From Sceloporus undulatus (lineage: Eukaryota > Chordata > Lepidosauria > Squamata > Phrynosomatidae), in assembly GCF_019175285.1 (NCBI RefSeq), contig NC_056523.1, forward strand, positions 125,901,306 through 125,965,305: 64,000 nt of DNA, in the 5' to 3' direction. Positions 45,001 through 57,000 of this stretch are shown in pieces (position 1 is the stretch's first letter; every line of letters begins with the position of its first letter). The position numbers and the translations under genes are program-made. Under the pieces are notes generated by a model, which made no database searches, was not told the DNA's origin, and was given only the letters and a program-made list of their open reading frames with translations.

Positions 45001-48000
45001 AGGAAGGGGTATTGGTCAGTAGGCTTGACAAGTCTTGTCAGCCTCTCTGTCACATCACGGATCTTTGCCCCAGGGAGACAGCACACCTCCCAAGACATCT
45101 TGTTAGGCCCACAAACCACTGGTTCAGTACCTCTCAGGAAAGAGTCCCCCACGACCACCATACACCTCCTCCAAGGTTTAGCTGCGGCTGTTCCCTCTGG
45201 TGAAACTCTCTTGGTCCCCTGCTCTGTCCCTGAAGTCTGTCCCTGCTGCTGTTCCTCATCATCCTTGATAGTAGAGAGAGATTGAAATCTATTCTGTAGC
45301 TGCAAACCTGTCTGTATTTTGGAAGCAGTGATAGTTTTGTTATATTACTTTCTTTTAAAAACAAAAATCTGTCTTCAGCCTAAATGTGTGATACTATTAC
45401 CTGTAGACTACAGTGTGCTCTTCTCAGAAAGAATATGATGAGGATACTGAAGGCAACTAAAAGAACTAAGGAACATCTTCTTAAGCTTTTATTTAGGATG
45501 TTGTGGTTTTCTGAGGGCACAATTCAAAGTGCTGTTTATGACATGTATAGCCATATATGACCTGTAAAGCCATCTAAAAAAAAATCACATCTTCCTATAC
45601 AAACCTGACAGAGTCTTATTTATCATTGAAGACAGCTTTCTCTTGGTCCTGCTACCATTACAGACCGTTTGAGGTCTCAGAAGAAAGATTTCTCAGTGGC
45701 TGCTCCCAGACTTGGAGTTCCCACCCACAGAAGACTGGGCTAATGCCCCACTGCTCTTCTTTCACAAGCAGAATTTTTTTAAAAAAAAGAATTAAAGAGG
45801 CTTTTAAGGTTGTGCTGTACTTTTAACTTTACTATTGTGTTTTTAGATGACAACATGCACTTTCTGATCAAGCAAGGGTGTTGTTACATTCTGATTGTCC
45901 TGTGTATTCTTAGATGCCTCGGATATGGCTCGATTACTGCCAGTTTCTCATGGACCAATGTCGAATCACTCGTACACGCAGGACCTTTGACCGGGCACTC
46001 CGGGCTCTGCCAATTACACAGCATCATCGTATTTGGCCACTTTACCTGAAATTTGTGCGCCTGTATCCATTACCTGAAACAGCTGTACGAGTCTATCGCA
46101 GGTACTTGAAGGTATGGGGCCATCCTTGTTTGACCAAACTTGTCTGGTTTGGGAATTTCCATGACTGTGTTGCTTAAATACACTCCCGCAGGCTGTGTGT
46201 GTGGTGATTGAGAAAACATTCCAAGTTTTCCATTCTTTTAGGTCATGTTGTTGTAGAGTCAAATATATTCTGGTTTATAATGTGACTGACATTCTTACTG
46301 GACTATTGTATTTGACTTGGATACACAAAGGTGTTGGAAGATCTTCAGGTAGTGAAGAGGATGCAGGAAGATCAGAAGAGAACAAATTCTTATATTGAGA
46401 CAGAACATTTGACTCACTTAGCTTCTGACAAAAAAAATGATAGGATTGCAAATCAAAGTCTCTTCTCACAGGGAAAGTGTTGGACAAAAGTCTATTTGAC
46501 ACCTCCCTAATTCAATTCAAAGAGTTTATCTTGGATAGTAATGTACATTTAACATTTCTTTTATTTATTTAAAATTGAGGTTATATTATATGTTTATGTA
46601 CCGTAAGTAGATTTGTGAGGGTTTTATCATCAAAAGTGACCTGGAACTTTATTGTTATTTATTATTATGTATTATTTATATGTATTATGCTATTATTTCT
46701 TAGATTGTACGCCATGGGGAGGTTTACTCTTATCTATTTTATTGTTTGTATGTACAGTACTGTGCAAATCTACAGCACTATATAAATAAAGCATAATAAT
46801 AATAATAATAATAATTATTATTATTATTATTTAAAATCGATAAAATGAAATAATACTTCTTGTGATGAAACGAACACTGTGTTTCAGTTGTATGCTAGGA
46901 TTCACAGATTAGTTTTATCATTCCTGGTTTGAATTGCACCAACAGTATCCCATAGTTTTAGTTATGTCTTTTTCTTTCTCTGTGTGCATGTGCTTTAATT
47001 TAAGAAAATTAGGATGAAGTACAATGGAGTTCCTGAAGTTTTAGTAGTTTTTCAAAGGAGATCATTCTTGAATTGGGGAGGCTTGCAGACGTACATGAAG
47101 AAGGTCATCTTCTGTAATTCCCTTTTATCTACAGATGTGAAAGATAGCAAGCTCATTGAAGCTGTGAATCATACGGCCCTCCAGATGTTAGACTGCAAAT
47201 CCTAACAGCTCTTGTCAGAATAGCTAGTAGGGATGAATGCTGAGAGTTGCAGTCCAACAACATCCAAATGGTGCATAATTCTCACCCATGCCTTAAAGAG
47301 AGGAGAGATTAAAATAATATTTTTCTGTATAAATAGTTCCCATTTTGTAAACTGGGATTAAATGTTGGTTCTAAGTTCCATAACTTTGGCTGAATGCACC
47401 ACTCTGTGGAAAAATGGCTACTGTAAATCTGCAGTTGGCTGTCACATCTGTTGTCATTCTTTTCAGAAATATTTCAGTTGGTATAAATCTGTTTATGGTT
47501 GAACTCAAAACATGACAGATTAGCTTTCCCAATAATACTTAATTCACTTTAATTACTGACTCACTGTGGATGGTTGGCTTTGAGGGCTAATGCTTGGAAC
47601 CTGCTCACATTTTTTTTTCATTTTTTCTTCTTAAAATAGTCAGGATACAAGTGGAGCTCATAGTATTTTGTAAGGAAGGAAGTGAGGATATGGTTTGAAA
47701 GCCAGTGCTTCTATATCTTATTTTTGAAACACTTTTGACATTAGACCTGCATAAAAGCTGGGAGTAGTTGAGAGCTAAGACTATTTTTTTTTTTACTTTT
47801 TGTAGGCTTTTCTCACAACACACATTTTGATACAACATATATACATACACATACATCAACAAAAACATGTACAGATACAAATCAACAAGCACATATAATT
47901 ACATATAAACGAACAAACAGTTACTGCATACTGTATTTTCATTTAACTTCATTACAACATAAACTATCCCATTATAGATCATCTTCCATACCTTGTCCTA

Positions 48001-51000
48001 TCTTGTTTCTTCAATAACATATACTGTCTCTCTTGACATTTCTATAAAACACGATTAACATAAAAAGAGCACTTCCTACTACTTGCATTTTTCTTTAAGT
48101 CCAGATACTTCTCTATTGTAATATCTTATCCTATCTATCTAAGTTTCCCTCACCTTAACGAGTTAACTTTTCCCCCTCCTTTTAATTTGTGATTAATTCT
48201 ATATTTCCAATTGCTTATTACTTTGTCTTTAAATATATTGAATATTCATATCTAAGTTAACTAATTTGGCTTTTGTGTCTTATCTGTTAAGTAAACATTC
48301 TATATGTTTCAGTATCGGACATTCGCTCATATAACTTTAAGTTTTTCACTCTTTTTGCTCAAACCTACAGGTGCTTGTCTTGTCTATTTTGTAGCTTTCG
48401 TTTTCTATAATCTTAATCAAAATTTTGCTTCCATCGTTTTAAGCAAAAATAACATTGTTTCATCTTTCCTTCAAATATGCGTAAAATGGATCCCATTCTT
48501 CTCTTATCTGTTTTTCACTTCTGTCTTTCATCCAACATGTCATCTTATCCATCTCTGCTACCACGAACACCTTACTCAATCATTGTTCTGTGGATGGAAT
48601 TTGTTTATTCTTCCATAGCTTTGCATAAACAATTCTAGCACATGAGAACATATGAAATAATAATTTCCCATATCTCTTTTTCAGTTCCTCATTTATCATA
48701 CCCAACAAGAAAACTTTGGGTGAAAAGACCAATTGTATTTTTAAATCCACTGCTATTAAATACCCCTAACCAATATTGTTTTGCTTTCTCACAGGTCCAC
48801 CACATGTGGTAATAAGTTCCAATTTTGTTACAACATTTCCAACAATATAGATTGTTATTTTTATACATATACACTATTTTTTGTGGGGGCAGATGCCATC
48901 TGTAGTCATTTTGTATATGTTCTCTTTTAACTCTTGGTTAACCATATATTTTGTACTTTTCCAGATACTTTCCCATTTTTGATATTCCAAATTCTGTCCT
49001 ATGTTTTGGGCCCAACGGATCATATTCTCTCTTATCACTTCATCCTCTGTGTCCCATGTAAGCAGCATTTTATAGTATCTGGTCATCATCTTTTTCTTTC
49101 CCTTTTCTATTATATCTTCCCATTCAGATGTCTGCTTGTTGATTCCTATTAGCTTTTTATCCATTTTCCACCTCTCTTTTAATTGCCTATATAAATACCA
49201 GTGGCAATCTATTCCTACTGATTTCAATTCTTCTTGAGACTTTATCTCATTGTCCTCTTTATCACCTTTTAACAGGTCTTTATATCTAATCCAGCTTATT
49301 CTAGGAATACCTTCTTTTCCAAAGAATGCCTCATGTGGGGAACATATTTGAGGGATTTGTTTACAGAGCCTTGGTCTTAATCTATCCCATGTTTTCAGTA
49401 ACGCTTTACGTACTACATGATTTGTACATTCTTTGTGTATTCTCTTTTTGTTATAGAACAAATAGCCATGAAGGCCAACCTCAAATTATAACCCTCCAAC
49501 ACAAGCATTTTTTCATCCTCCATTGTTATTATTATTATTATTAACCTTTATTTATAAAGCGCTGTAAGTTTACACAGCGCTGTACATCAATTTTTTTAGT
49601 CAGACGGTTCCCTGCCCTCAGGCTTACAATCTAAAAGACACGACACAAAAGGAGAAGGGAGTGGTGGTGGGGAATAGGATCAGGTCCAGCAGATCTTTTC
49701 CACCTCCGAGGCCTGGAGCAAGGCAGATGGACTGGAGGAAGGGCTTGGCTTCTTGATGGATGGTTAGAAGGAGGCTTCCTGGGTCAGAGAGGGTCTCACC
49801 TCTGGGAATGCTTCTCTAAACAATATAGTCTTTAATTCAGTTTTGAAACTGGGCAGAGAAGTGATGAGGTGTGCATGTGGGGGAAGAAGGTTCCAGGAGT
49901 AAGGGGCAGCAAGCGAGAAGGGACGAATTCGGGAGGGGGCAGTGGTAGTCCTACATTGTGACAGGAGACCCTGACTACCAGAGCGGAGGGTGCGAGTAGG
50001 AATGTAAGGAGAAAGAAGGTCAGATAAGTAAGGAGGGGCCAACCCATGGAGGGCTTTGAAAGTCAGTAACAAGAGCTTGTACCGGATGCGAAAGGGGAAG
50101 GGGAGCCAATGAAGGGAGGATAAAAGAGGAGAAACATGGTCAAAGCGGCGAGCGGATGTGACAATACGGGCAGCTGAATACTGGACAGATATTAAAGGAT
50201 GGAGGTGTGAAAGAGGAAGCCCTGTTAGAAGGAGGTTACAATAATCTAGTCGCGAAACCACTAGGGCATGGACCAGAGTCTTGGCAGTAGAGACTGAGAG
50301 GAATGGACGGATCTTGGCAATGCTGTGGAGAAAGAATCTACAGGCCTTGGCGGTGGCCTGGATCTGGGGAATAAATGACAGAGAAGAGTAAAAAATGAAG
50401 CCAAGACTGCGGGCTTGATGAACCGGTTGAATAGAAGTGTCGTCGACAGAAACAGAAAAGGAATAATGAAGGGTGGGTTTAGGTGGAAAGACGAGAAGCT
50501 CAGTCTTAGACATGTTGAGCTTCAAGCGCCGAAGCCGCATCCACTGAGAGATGGCAGTCAGACAAGAAGAAACTTGCTGTTCAAGCCCCGTCGAAAGGTC
50601 AGGGGTGGAGAGATACAGCTGAGTGTCATCGGCATACAAATGATAGGAGAAACCAAAAGAACTGATGAGTTTACCTAGAGACAGTGTGTATAGAGAGAAC
50701 AGAAGGGGACCCAAGACAGAGCCCTGGGGAACTCCAACAGATAGCGGAACAGAGGATGAAGTCTGACCACCCGTGACCACTGCAAAAGATCTATCTGACA
50801 AGTAAGATTTAAACCAGTCGAGAGCAGAGTCGGCGAACCCAAGGTCAGAAAGTAAATCGACCAGGAGACAGTGATCAACAGTGTCAAAGGCTGCAGACAA
50901 ATCGAGAAGAATGAGAATAGAGTAGAGGCCGTTTGCCTTGGCCCGCAAGAGATCATTTGAGATCTTGGTGAGGCCTGTCTCTGTAGAGTGCCGTGGGCGG

Positions 51001-54000
51001 AAGCCAGATTGGAAGGGGTCTAGGATGGAGTTGGCTTCAAGAAACTTAATACAGTGAGAATAAACGACCCGTTCTAGGACCTTAGAAAGAAAAGGAAGAA
51101 GAGAAATTGGACGATAGCTAGACAAAGAAGAGGGATCGAGAGAGGGTTTCTTCAGAATTGGGGAAACGAGAGCATGTTTGAAGTCAGAAGGGAAGGAACC
51201 CATAGAGAGAGAGATTAAAGATATAGAGGAGCGAGGGCAGAAGAGAAGGGGCTATAGAGATTAGGAGACGGGAGGGAATAGGATCAAGAGAACAGGTAGT
51301 AGGTTTGGAAGAATTTAGCAGCTTAGATAATTCATCCAGAGAAACAGGGGGAAACACAGAGAGTTTATTAGTAGAAGGTACCAGGAGGTTAGTGGTAGGG
51401 GGCAAATCAGGAGGAACTATTTCAGATTGAATAGTAGTGACTTTTGTGATGAAGTAGTTGGCAAAGTCAGTGGGGGAAAAAGATGAGAAGACAGGGGGAG
51501 AGGAAGGTTTGAGTAGTGTATTGAAGCAGGAGAACAAACGCTGCGGGCACCTCTCATTAGCGCAGATCAGTGATTTAAAATAGTTCTGTTTTGCCATAGA
51601 CAGAGCGCGTGAAAAAGATAAAAGGATGAATTTATAATGAATGAAATCGGCCGGTTCCCTAGACTTTTTCCAAAGACGTTCAGCCGCTCGAGAGCAGGAC
51701 CGGAGGTACCTGATAGTGGGAGTGAGCCAGGGCTGAGGCCTAGTCATGGGGGAAGACACACGTATAGATACAGGAGCAAAGCTGTCAAGAGTTGAAGAAA
51801 GAGTGGAATTAAATAAAGACATTGCTGAATCAGCAGAGTCCCCAAGATCAAGAGAAGAGAGAGATGAATTCAAAGTCTGACTGAGATGATCAGAGTTAAC
51901 AGACTGAAGGTCGCGGAAATGGCGCTGGACAGTACGACGAGGAGGTGGGATATAAGTAAGAGTAAAAGAAATTAAATGATGGTCAGACAATGGAAAATCA
52001 GATGCCAGGTAGTCGGAAATGACACACTTAGCAGCAAGAATTAGGTCGAGACAGTGACCAGAGGAATGGGTTGAGGAGTTAGAATGAGGCTGAAGGCCAA
52101 AAGAAGCAAACAGGGATCTAAGGCGAGATGAAGAAGGATTGTTGGGATTGTTAAGGTGAATATTAAAGTCACCTAGGATTAGAGAAGGGACTGTATCAGA
52201 TAGAAAAAACGTCAGCCAAGATTCAAAGTCAGATAGGAATTGGGTAGCAGAACCAGGAGGGCGATAGATGACAGCAACCCGGAGCTGTAAAGGAAAAAAG
52301 AGTCGAATACAGTGAGACTCGAATGAAGAGAAACAATAGCTGGGGGGGAAAGAGAGAACTTGAAACTGGCAGGAATTGGACAATAGTATACCGACCCCTC
52401 CTCCTCGACCCTCAGGGCAGCTTGAGTGAGTGAATGAGAGACCGCCAAAAGAAAGGGCAGCGGAGGTGGCAGTATCATGGGCCGGGAGCCAGGTTTCAGT
52501 AAGAGCGAGAAGGTTAAATGATCTAGAGAGAAAAAGATCATGGACAGCAGTCGCTTTCGGAGCAACAGAGTGACAGTTCCAGAGTGAACAGAGGAATGGA
52601 AGCTGGGAGATAGGAAGAGGTCGAATAGGGATCAAGTTAGGAGAGATGCGTGGAGCCATGGGAGGAAAGGATTTAGTAAGCGATAATCAAAAGAAGAAAA
52701 TACAACAATGACAAAAGTAGCAATATAATAGCCAACTGTACTTGGTAATATTGCCTAAGTATCACAAGGCACAAGGGATTTAATAGAGAAGGAAGGGGTG
52801 GGATTGGAAGCCTTTGCTCAAGGTCCCAGCTGCTGAGAGTGATGGAAGGAGAGATGGCTGATGGATGCAGGGAAGGAAAGCTCTATCCTTTGAAGCAGGC
52901 CCGATGGATCCGACTCAATCTTCAGATGGATGTAGGAATGGGAGGTCCTTTCCCTTGAGGGAGGCCTAGTGGATGAAAGTCACTCCTCAGATGGATGTAG
53001 GAAAGAGAGGCCCTTTAGGCTGAGGGAGGCCTGGTGGATGAAAGTCACACCTCAGATGGCTGCAGGGAGGACGGTCTAGAGGCAGTTGAAGGTGTTAATG
53101 GCTCTCTCGTCCTGAGGAAGGTTCCACTGCAGGCAGGGAGGACGGTCTAGAGGCAGTTGAAGGTGTTAATGGCTCTCTCGTCCTGAGGAAGGTTCCACGG
53201 CAGGCAGGGAGGACGGTCTAGAGGCAGTGTTTATGGCTCTCTCGTCCTGAGGAGGTTCCACTGCAGGCAGGGAGGACGGTCTAGAGGCATTTGAAGGTGT
53301 TAATGGTCCCTCGTCCTGAGGAAGGTTCCACTGCAGGAAGGGAGGACGGTCTAGAGGCAGTTGAAGTGTTATGGCTCTCTGTCCTGAGAAGGTTCCACTG
53401 CAGGCAGGGAGGACGGTCTAGAGGCAGTTGAAGGTGTAATGGCTCTCTCGTCCTGAGGAAGGTTCCCCGGCAGCAGGAGGACGGTCTAGAGGCAGTTGAG
53501 GTGTTAATGGCTCTCCGTCCTGAGGAAGGTTCCACTGCAGCAGGGAGGACGGTCTAGAGGCAGTTGAAGGTGTTAATGGCTCTCCGTCCTGAGGAAGGTT
53601 CCACTGCAGGCAGGGAGGACGTCTAGAGGCAGTTGAAGGTGTTAATGGCTCTCTCGTCCTGAGGAAGGTTCCACTGCAGGCAGGGAGGACGGTCTAGAGG
53701 CAGTTGAAGGTGTTAATGCTCTCTCGTCCTGAGGAAGGTTCCACTGCAGGCAGGAGGACGTCTAGAGGCAGTTGAAGGTGTTAATGGCTTCTCGTCCTGA
53801 GGAAGGTTCCACTGCAGGAGGGAGGACGGTCTAGAGGCATTGAAGGTTTAATGTCTCTCGTCCTGAGGAAGGTTCACTGCAGGCAGGGAGGACGGTCAGA
53901 GGCAGTTGAAGGTGTTAATGGCTCTCTCGTCCTGAGGAAGGTTCCACTGCAGGCAGGGAGGACGGTCTAGAGGCAGTTGAAGGTGTTAATGGCTCTCTCG

Positions 54001-57000
54001 CCGAGGAAGGTTCCACTGCAGGCAGGGAGGACGGTCTAGAGGCAGTTGAAGGTGTTAATGGCTCTCTCGTCCTGAGAAGGTTCCACTGCAGGGGGAGGGT
54101 CTAGAGGCGTTGAAGGTGTTAATGGCTCTCTCGTCTGAGGAAGGTTCCAGCAGGCAGGGAGGACGGTCTAGAGGCAGTGAAGGTGTTAATGGCTCTCTCG
54201 TCCTGAGGAAGGTTCCACTGCAGGCAGGGAGGACGGTCTAGAGGCAGTTGAAGGTGTAATGGCCTCTCGTCCGAGGAAGGTTCCACTGCAGGCAGGGAGG
54301 ACGGTCTAGAGGCAGTTGAAGGTGTTAATGGCTCTCGCGTCCTAGGAAGGTTCACTGAAGCAGGGAGGACGGTCTAGAGGCAGTTGAAGGTGTTAATGGC
54401 TCTCTCGTCCGGAGAAGGTTCCATGCAGGCAGGGAGGACGGTCTAGAGGCAGTTGAAGGTGTTAATGGCTCTCTCGTCCTGAGGAAGTTCCACTGCAGGC
54501 AGGGAGGACGGCGAGAGGCAGTTGAAGGTGTTAATGGCTCTCTCGTCCTGAGGAAGGTTCCACTGCAGGCAGGGAGGACGGTCTAGAGGCAGTTGAAGGT
54601 GTTAATGGCTCTCTCGTCCTGAGGAAGGTTCCACTGCAGGCAGGGAGGACGGTCTAGAGGCAGTTGAAGGTGTTAATGGCTCTCTCGTCTGAGGAAGGTT
54701 CCACTGCAGGCAGGGAGGACGGTCTAGAGGCAGTTGAAGGTGTTAATGGCTCTCGCGTCCTGAGGAAGGTTCCACTGCAGGCAGGAGGACGGTCTAGAGG
54801 CATTTGAAGGTGTTAATGGCGCTCTCGTCCTGAGAAGGTTCCACTGCAGGCAGGGAGGACGGTCTAGAGGCAGTGAAGGTGTTAATGGCTCCCGTCCTGA
54901 GGAAGGTTCCACTGCAGGCAGGGAGGACGGCTAGAGGCAGTAATGTTAATGGCCTCTCGCCTGAGGAAGGTTCTGCAGGCAGGGAGGATGGTCTAGAGGC
55001 AGTGTGAAGGTGTTAATGGCTCTCGCGTCCTGAGGAAGGTCCACTGCAGGCAGGGAGGACGGTCAGAGGCAGTTGAAGTGTGTTAATGGCTCTCCGTCCT
55101 AGGAAGGTTCCATTGCAGGCAGGGAGGACGGTCTAGAGGCAGTTGAATGTAATGGCTCTCTCGTCCTGAGGAAGGTTCCACTGCAGGCAGGGAGGAGGTC
55201 TAGAGGCAGTTGAAGGTGTTAATGGCTCTCTCGTCCTGAGGAAGGTTCCACTGCAGGCAGGGAGCGGTCTAGGAGGCAGTTGAAGTGTTATGGGCTCTCT
55301 CGTCCTGAGGAAGGTTCCACTGCAGGCAGGGAGGACGGTCTAGAGGCATTGAAGGTGTTAATGGCTCTCTCGTCCTGGAGGAAGTTCCACTGCAGGCAGG
55401 GAGGACGGTCTAGAGGCATTGAATGTTAATGGCTCTCGTCCTGAGGAAGGTTCCACTGCAGGCAGGGAGGAGGTCTAGAGGCAGTTGAAGGTGTTAATGG
55501 CTCTCTCGTCCTGAGGAAGGTTCCACTGCAGGCAGGGAGGACGGTCTGAGGCAGTTGAATGTTAATGGCCTCTCGTCCTGAGGAGGTTCCACTGCAGGCA
55601 GGGAGTGGTTCTAGAGGCAGTTGAAGGTGTTAATGGCTCTCTCGTCCATTTGTTAGCCAATCTGTTATACATATCAAGGCTGCTGCAAAATAATAAATTT
55701 TCAAATTTGGCATGGCTAATCCTCCACGGCTCTTATCGTCACATATTACTTTAGCTTTTATCCTGGCCTTTTTCTTTTCCCACACAAATTTTAAAAATTC
55801 TTTCTGCCAGACCTCCAATGGTTTTAACACATGTAGTATGGGAATTGTTTGAAAAAGAAATAAAAATCTAGGGAGAACATTCATTTGGATGACAGAGAGC
55901 TAAGACTATTGAGTTTGGTTTCTCCCCTTGTCCTTGATCTGTTATGGTTTGTTGGCAAAATATAAATTTTTCTTCCAGAGAATAGCTGTAGTCTGTTTGA
56001 TCTATCAATCTGTATATGCAAAGGGACACAAAGTATTTTATATACAGTTGGCCCTCCACATATTGGGGGACCCCTACAAAAGTGGAAAAACTGAAAATAT
56101 CCTTACCCTCCCCCCAAAACCATATTTAGCACATACATAAAAAGTACTGTACAGTGGCCATCAGTATCTGCTGAGGTTTGGTTCCAGGACTCCACATTTC
56201 ATGCAGCCTCGTCTTCCTTCTTCCCTGAGCCATGTGGGCCAGTCTCTGTGTGGCTCAAGCCAGGAGGTGTTTGCTAGGTTGTTTTTGGACAATAGGCTCC
56301 CTTGCATCCCTTCTCCACCAGCACAGGCTCCTTGGAAAACCATCCAGCACAATTGCACAAGATTGGGCTTCTGAGGGAAGTGAGTGAAAGAGCAGATCAT
56401 GAAAAAGTAATGCAGGAAACTCAACCTGGCTTGAGCCACTTATCTTTTTCTTTCCTTCTGTCATTTCAGTGCTATTACATTGGTCTTAACTATCATATTG
56501 CTTAGAGTTCTAATGCTTATATGTATTTACATTGTAGTTGAGTCCAGAAAATGCTGAGGAATATATTGAGTATCTGCGCTCCATTGACCGCCTAGATGAG
56601 GCTGCTGTCCGCCTTGCTGCCATTGTGAATGATGAACGTTTTGTTTCCAAGGAGGGAAAATCCAATTATCAGGTGAGGCTCCTTATATTACCAATCACTT
56701 TTGCTCTGCAAAAGCCTATGGAGAATCTCGCCTTTCCTCCATCTAAGGATCTCTTCTGTGATATCTATATTTCCTGCATCTCAGTGCTCTCTAGTGCTCT
56801 CTGACACTTGATGTACTCCTTTGCAGCTATGGCATGAGCTCTGTGACCTCATCTCACAGAATCCAGATAAGGTGAAATCTCTCAATGTAGGGGCCATCAT
56901 CCGCGGTGGTTTGACCCGTTTCACTGACCAGCTGGGCAAGCTGTGGTGTTCCTTGGCAGACTACTATATCCGCAGTGGGCATTTTGAGAAGGTAGGTATC

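Larger units (their letters stand above)
39727..45312 (-). mobile_element. CR1 LINE copy 2 in XAB2 intron 3, interrupted
   Basis: The minus-strand CR1 has its 3' end (tcatagaatc-type tail) at 39727 and is 5'-truncated within ORF1 near 45312. Recognisable parts are the ORF1 esterase segment (45305-44937, [11 protein letters not shown] and [12 protein letters not shown]), the endonuclease (44652-44310 and 42428-41990), and the RT (41810-39913, including [17 protein letters not shown] and [15 protein letters not shown]). Frames are split by several stops and shifts, so it is older than copy 1. A 1952 bp DNA transposon at 42351-44302 splits the endonuclease at ALY/VRD. It is antisense to XAB2. 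Confidence 0.88.
49527..55644 (-). mobile_element. L2 LINE with tandem-array 5' end, inside the L1
   Basis: From right to left on the minus strand: a 2.6 kb tandem array (53062-55644), three longer diverged units (about 52860-53060), a short leader, an endonuclease frame (52659-51184), an RT frame (51203-49764), and a 3' end with two cagcgct motifs, ataaataaaggt and a (TAA)n tail. The target duplication tccattgt/tccatttgt (49519-49526 and 55645-55653) lies directly outside the TAA tail and directly outside the array. The whole 6.1 kb therefore behaves as one inserted element. L1 coding sequence resumes on both sides. Confidence 0.85.
47786..55894 (-). mobile_element. 5'-truncated L1 in XAB2 intron 4, split by an L2
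   Basis: An exact 16 bp duplication, gagagctaagactatt, lies at 47770-47785 and 55895-55910. The plus-strand T-run right after the left copy is the poly(A) tail. The 5' part (55884-55650) encodes [19 protein letters not shown] and [16 protein letters not shown]1 RT C-terminal sequence. The 3' part (49500-48690) continues with [29 protein letters not shown] and the Cys motif [18 protein letters not shown]. Only about 2 kb of L1 is present; the rest of the interval is the inserted L2. The coding part has a few lesions. Confidence 0.88.

Noticed and set aside
48304-49544. Plus-strand frames of 72-104 codons
   Set aside because: Antisense shadows of the L1 coding region.
53281-54912. Repeated short frames (…[10 protein letters not shown]…) in the 70 bp array
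   Set aside because: Products of the tandem array with erratic gaps; not coding.
53062-55644. CRISPR-like appearance of a regular array
   Set aside because: Units are head-to-tail without unique spacers, in a vertebrate intron; it is a minisatellite.
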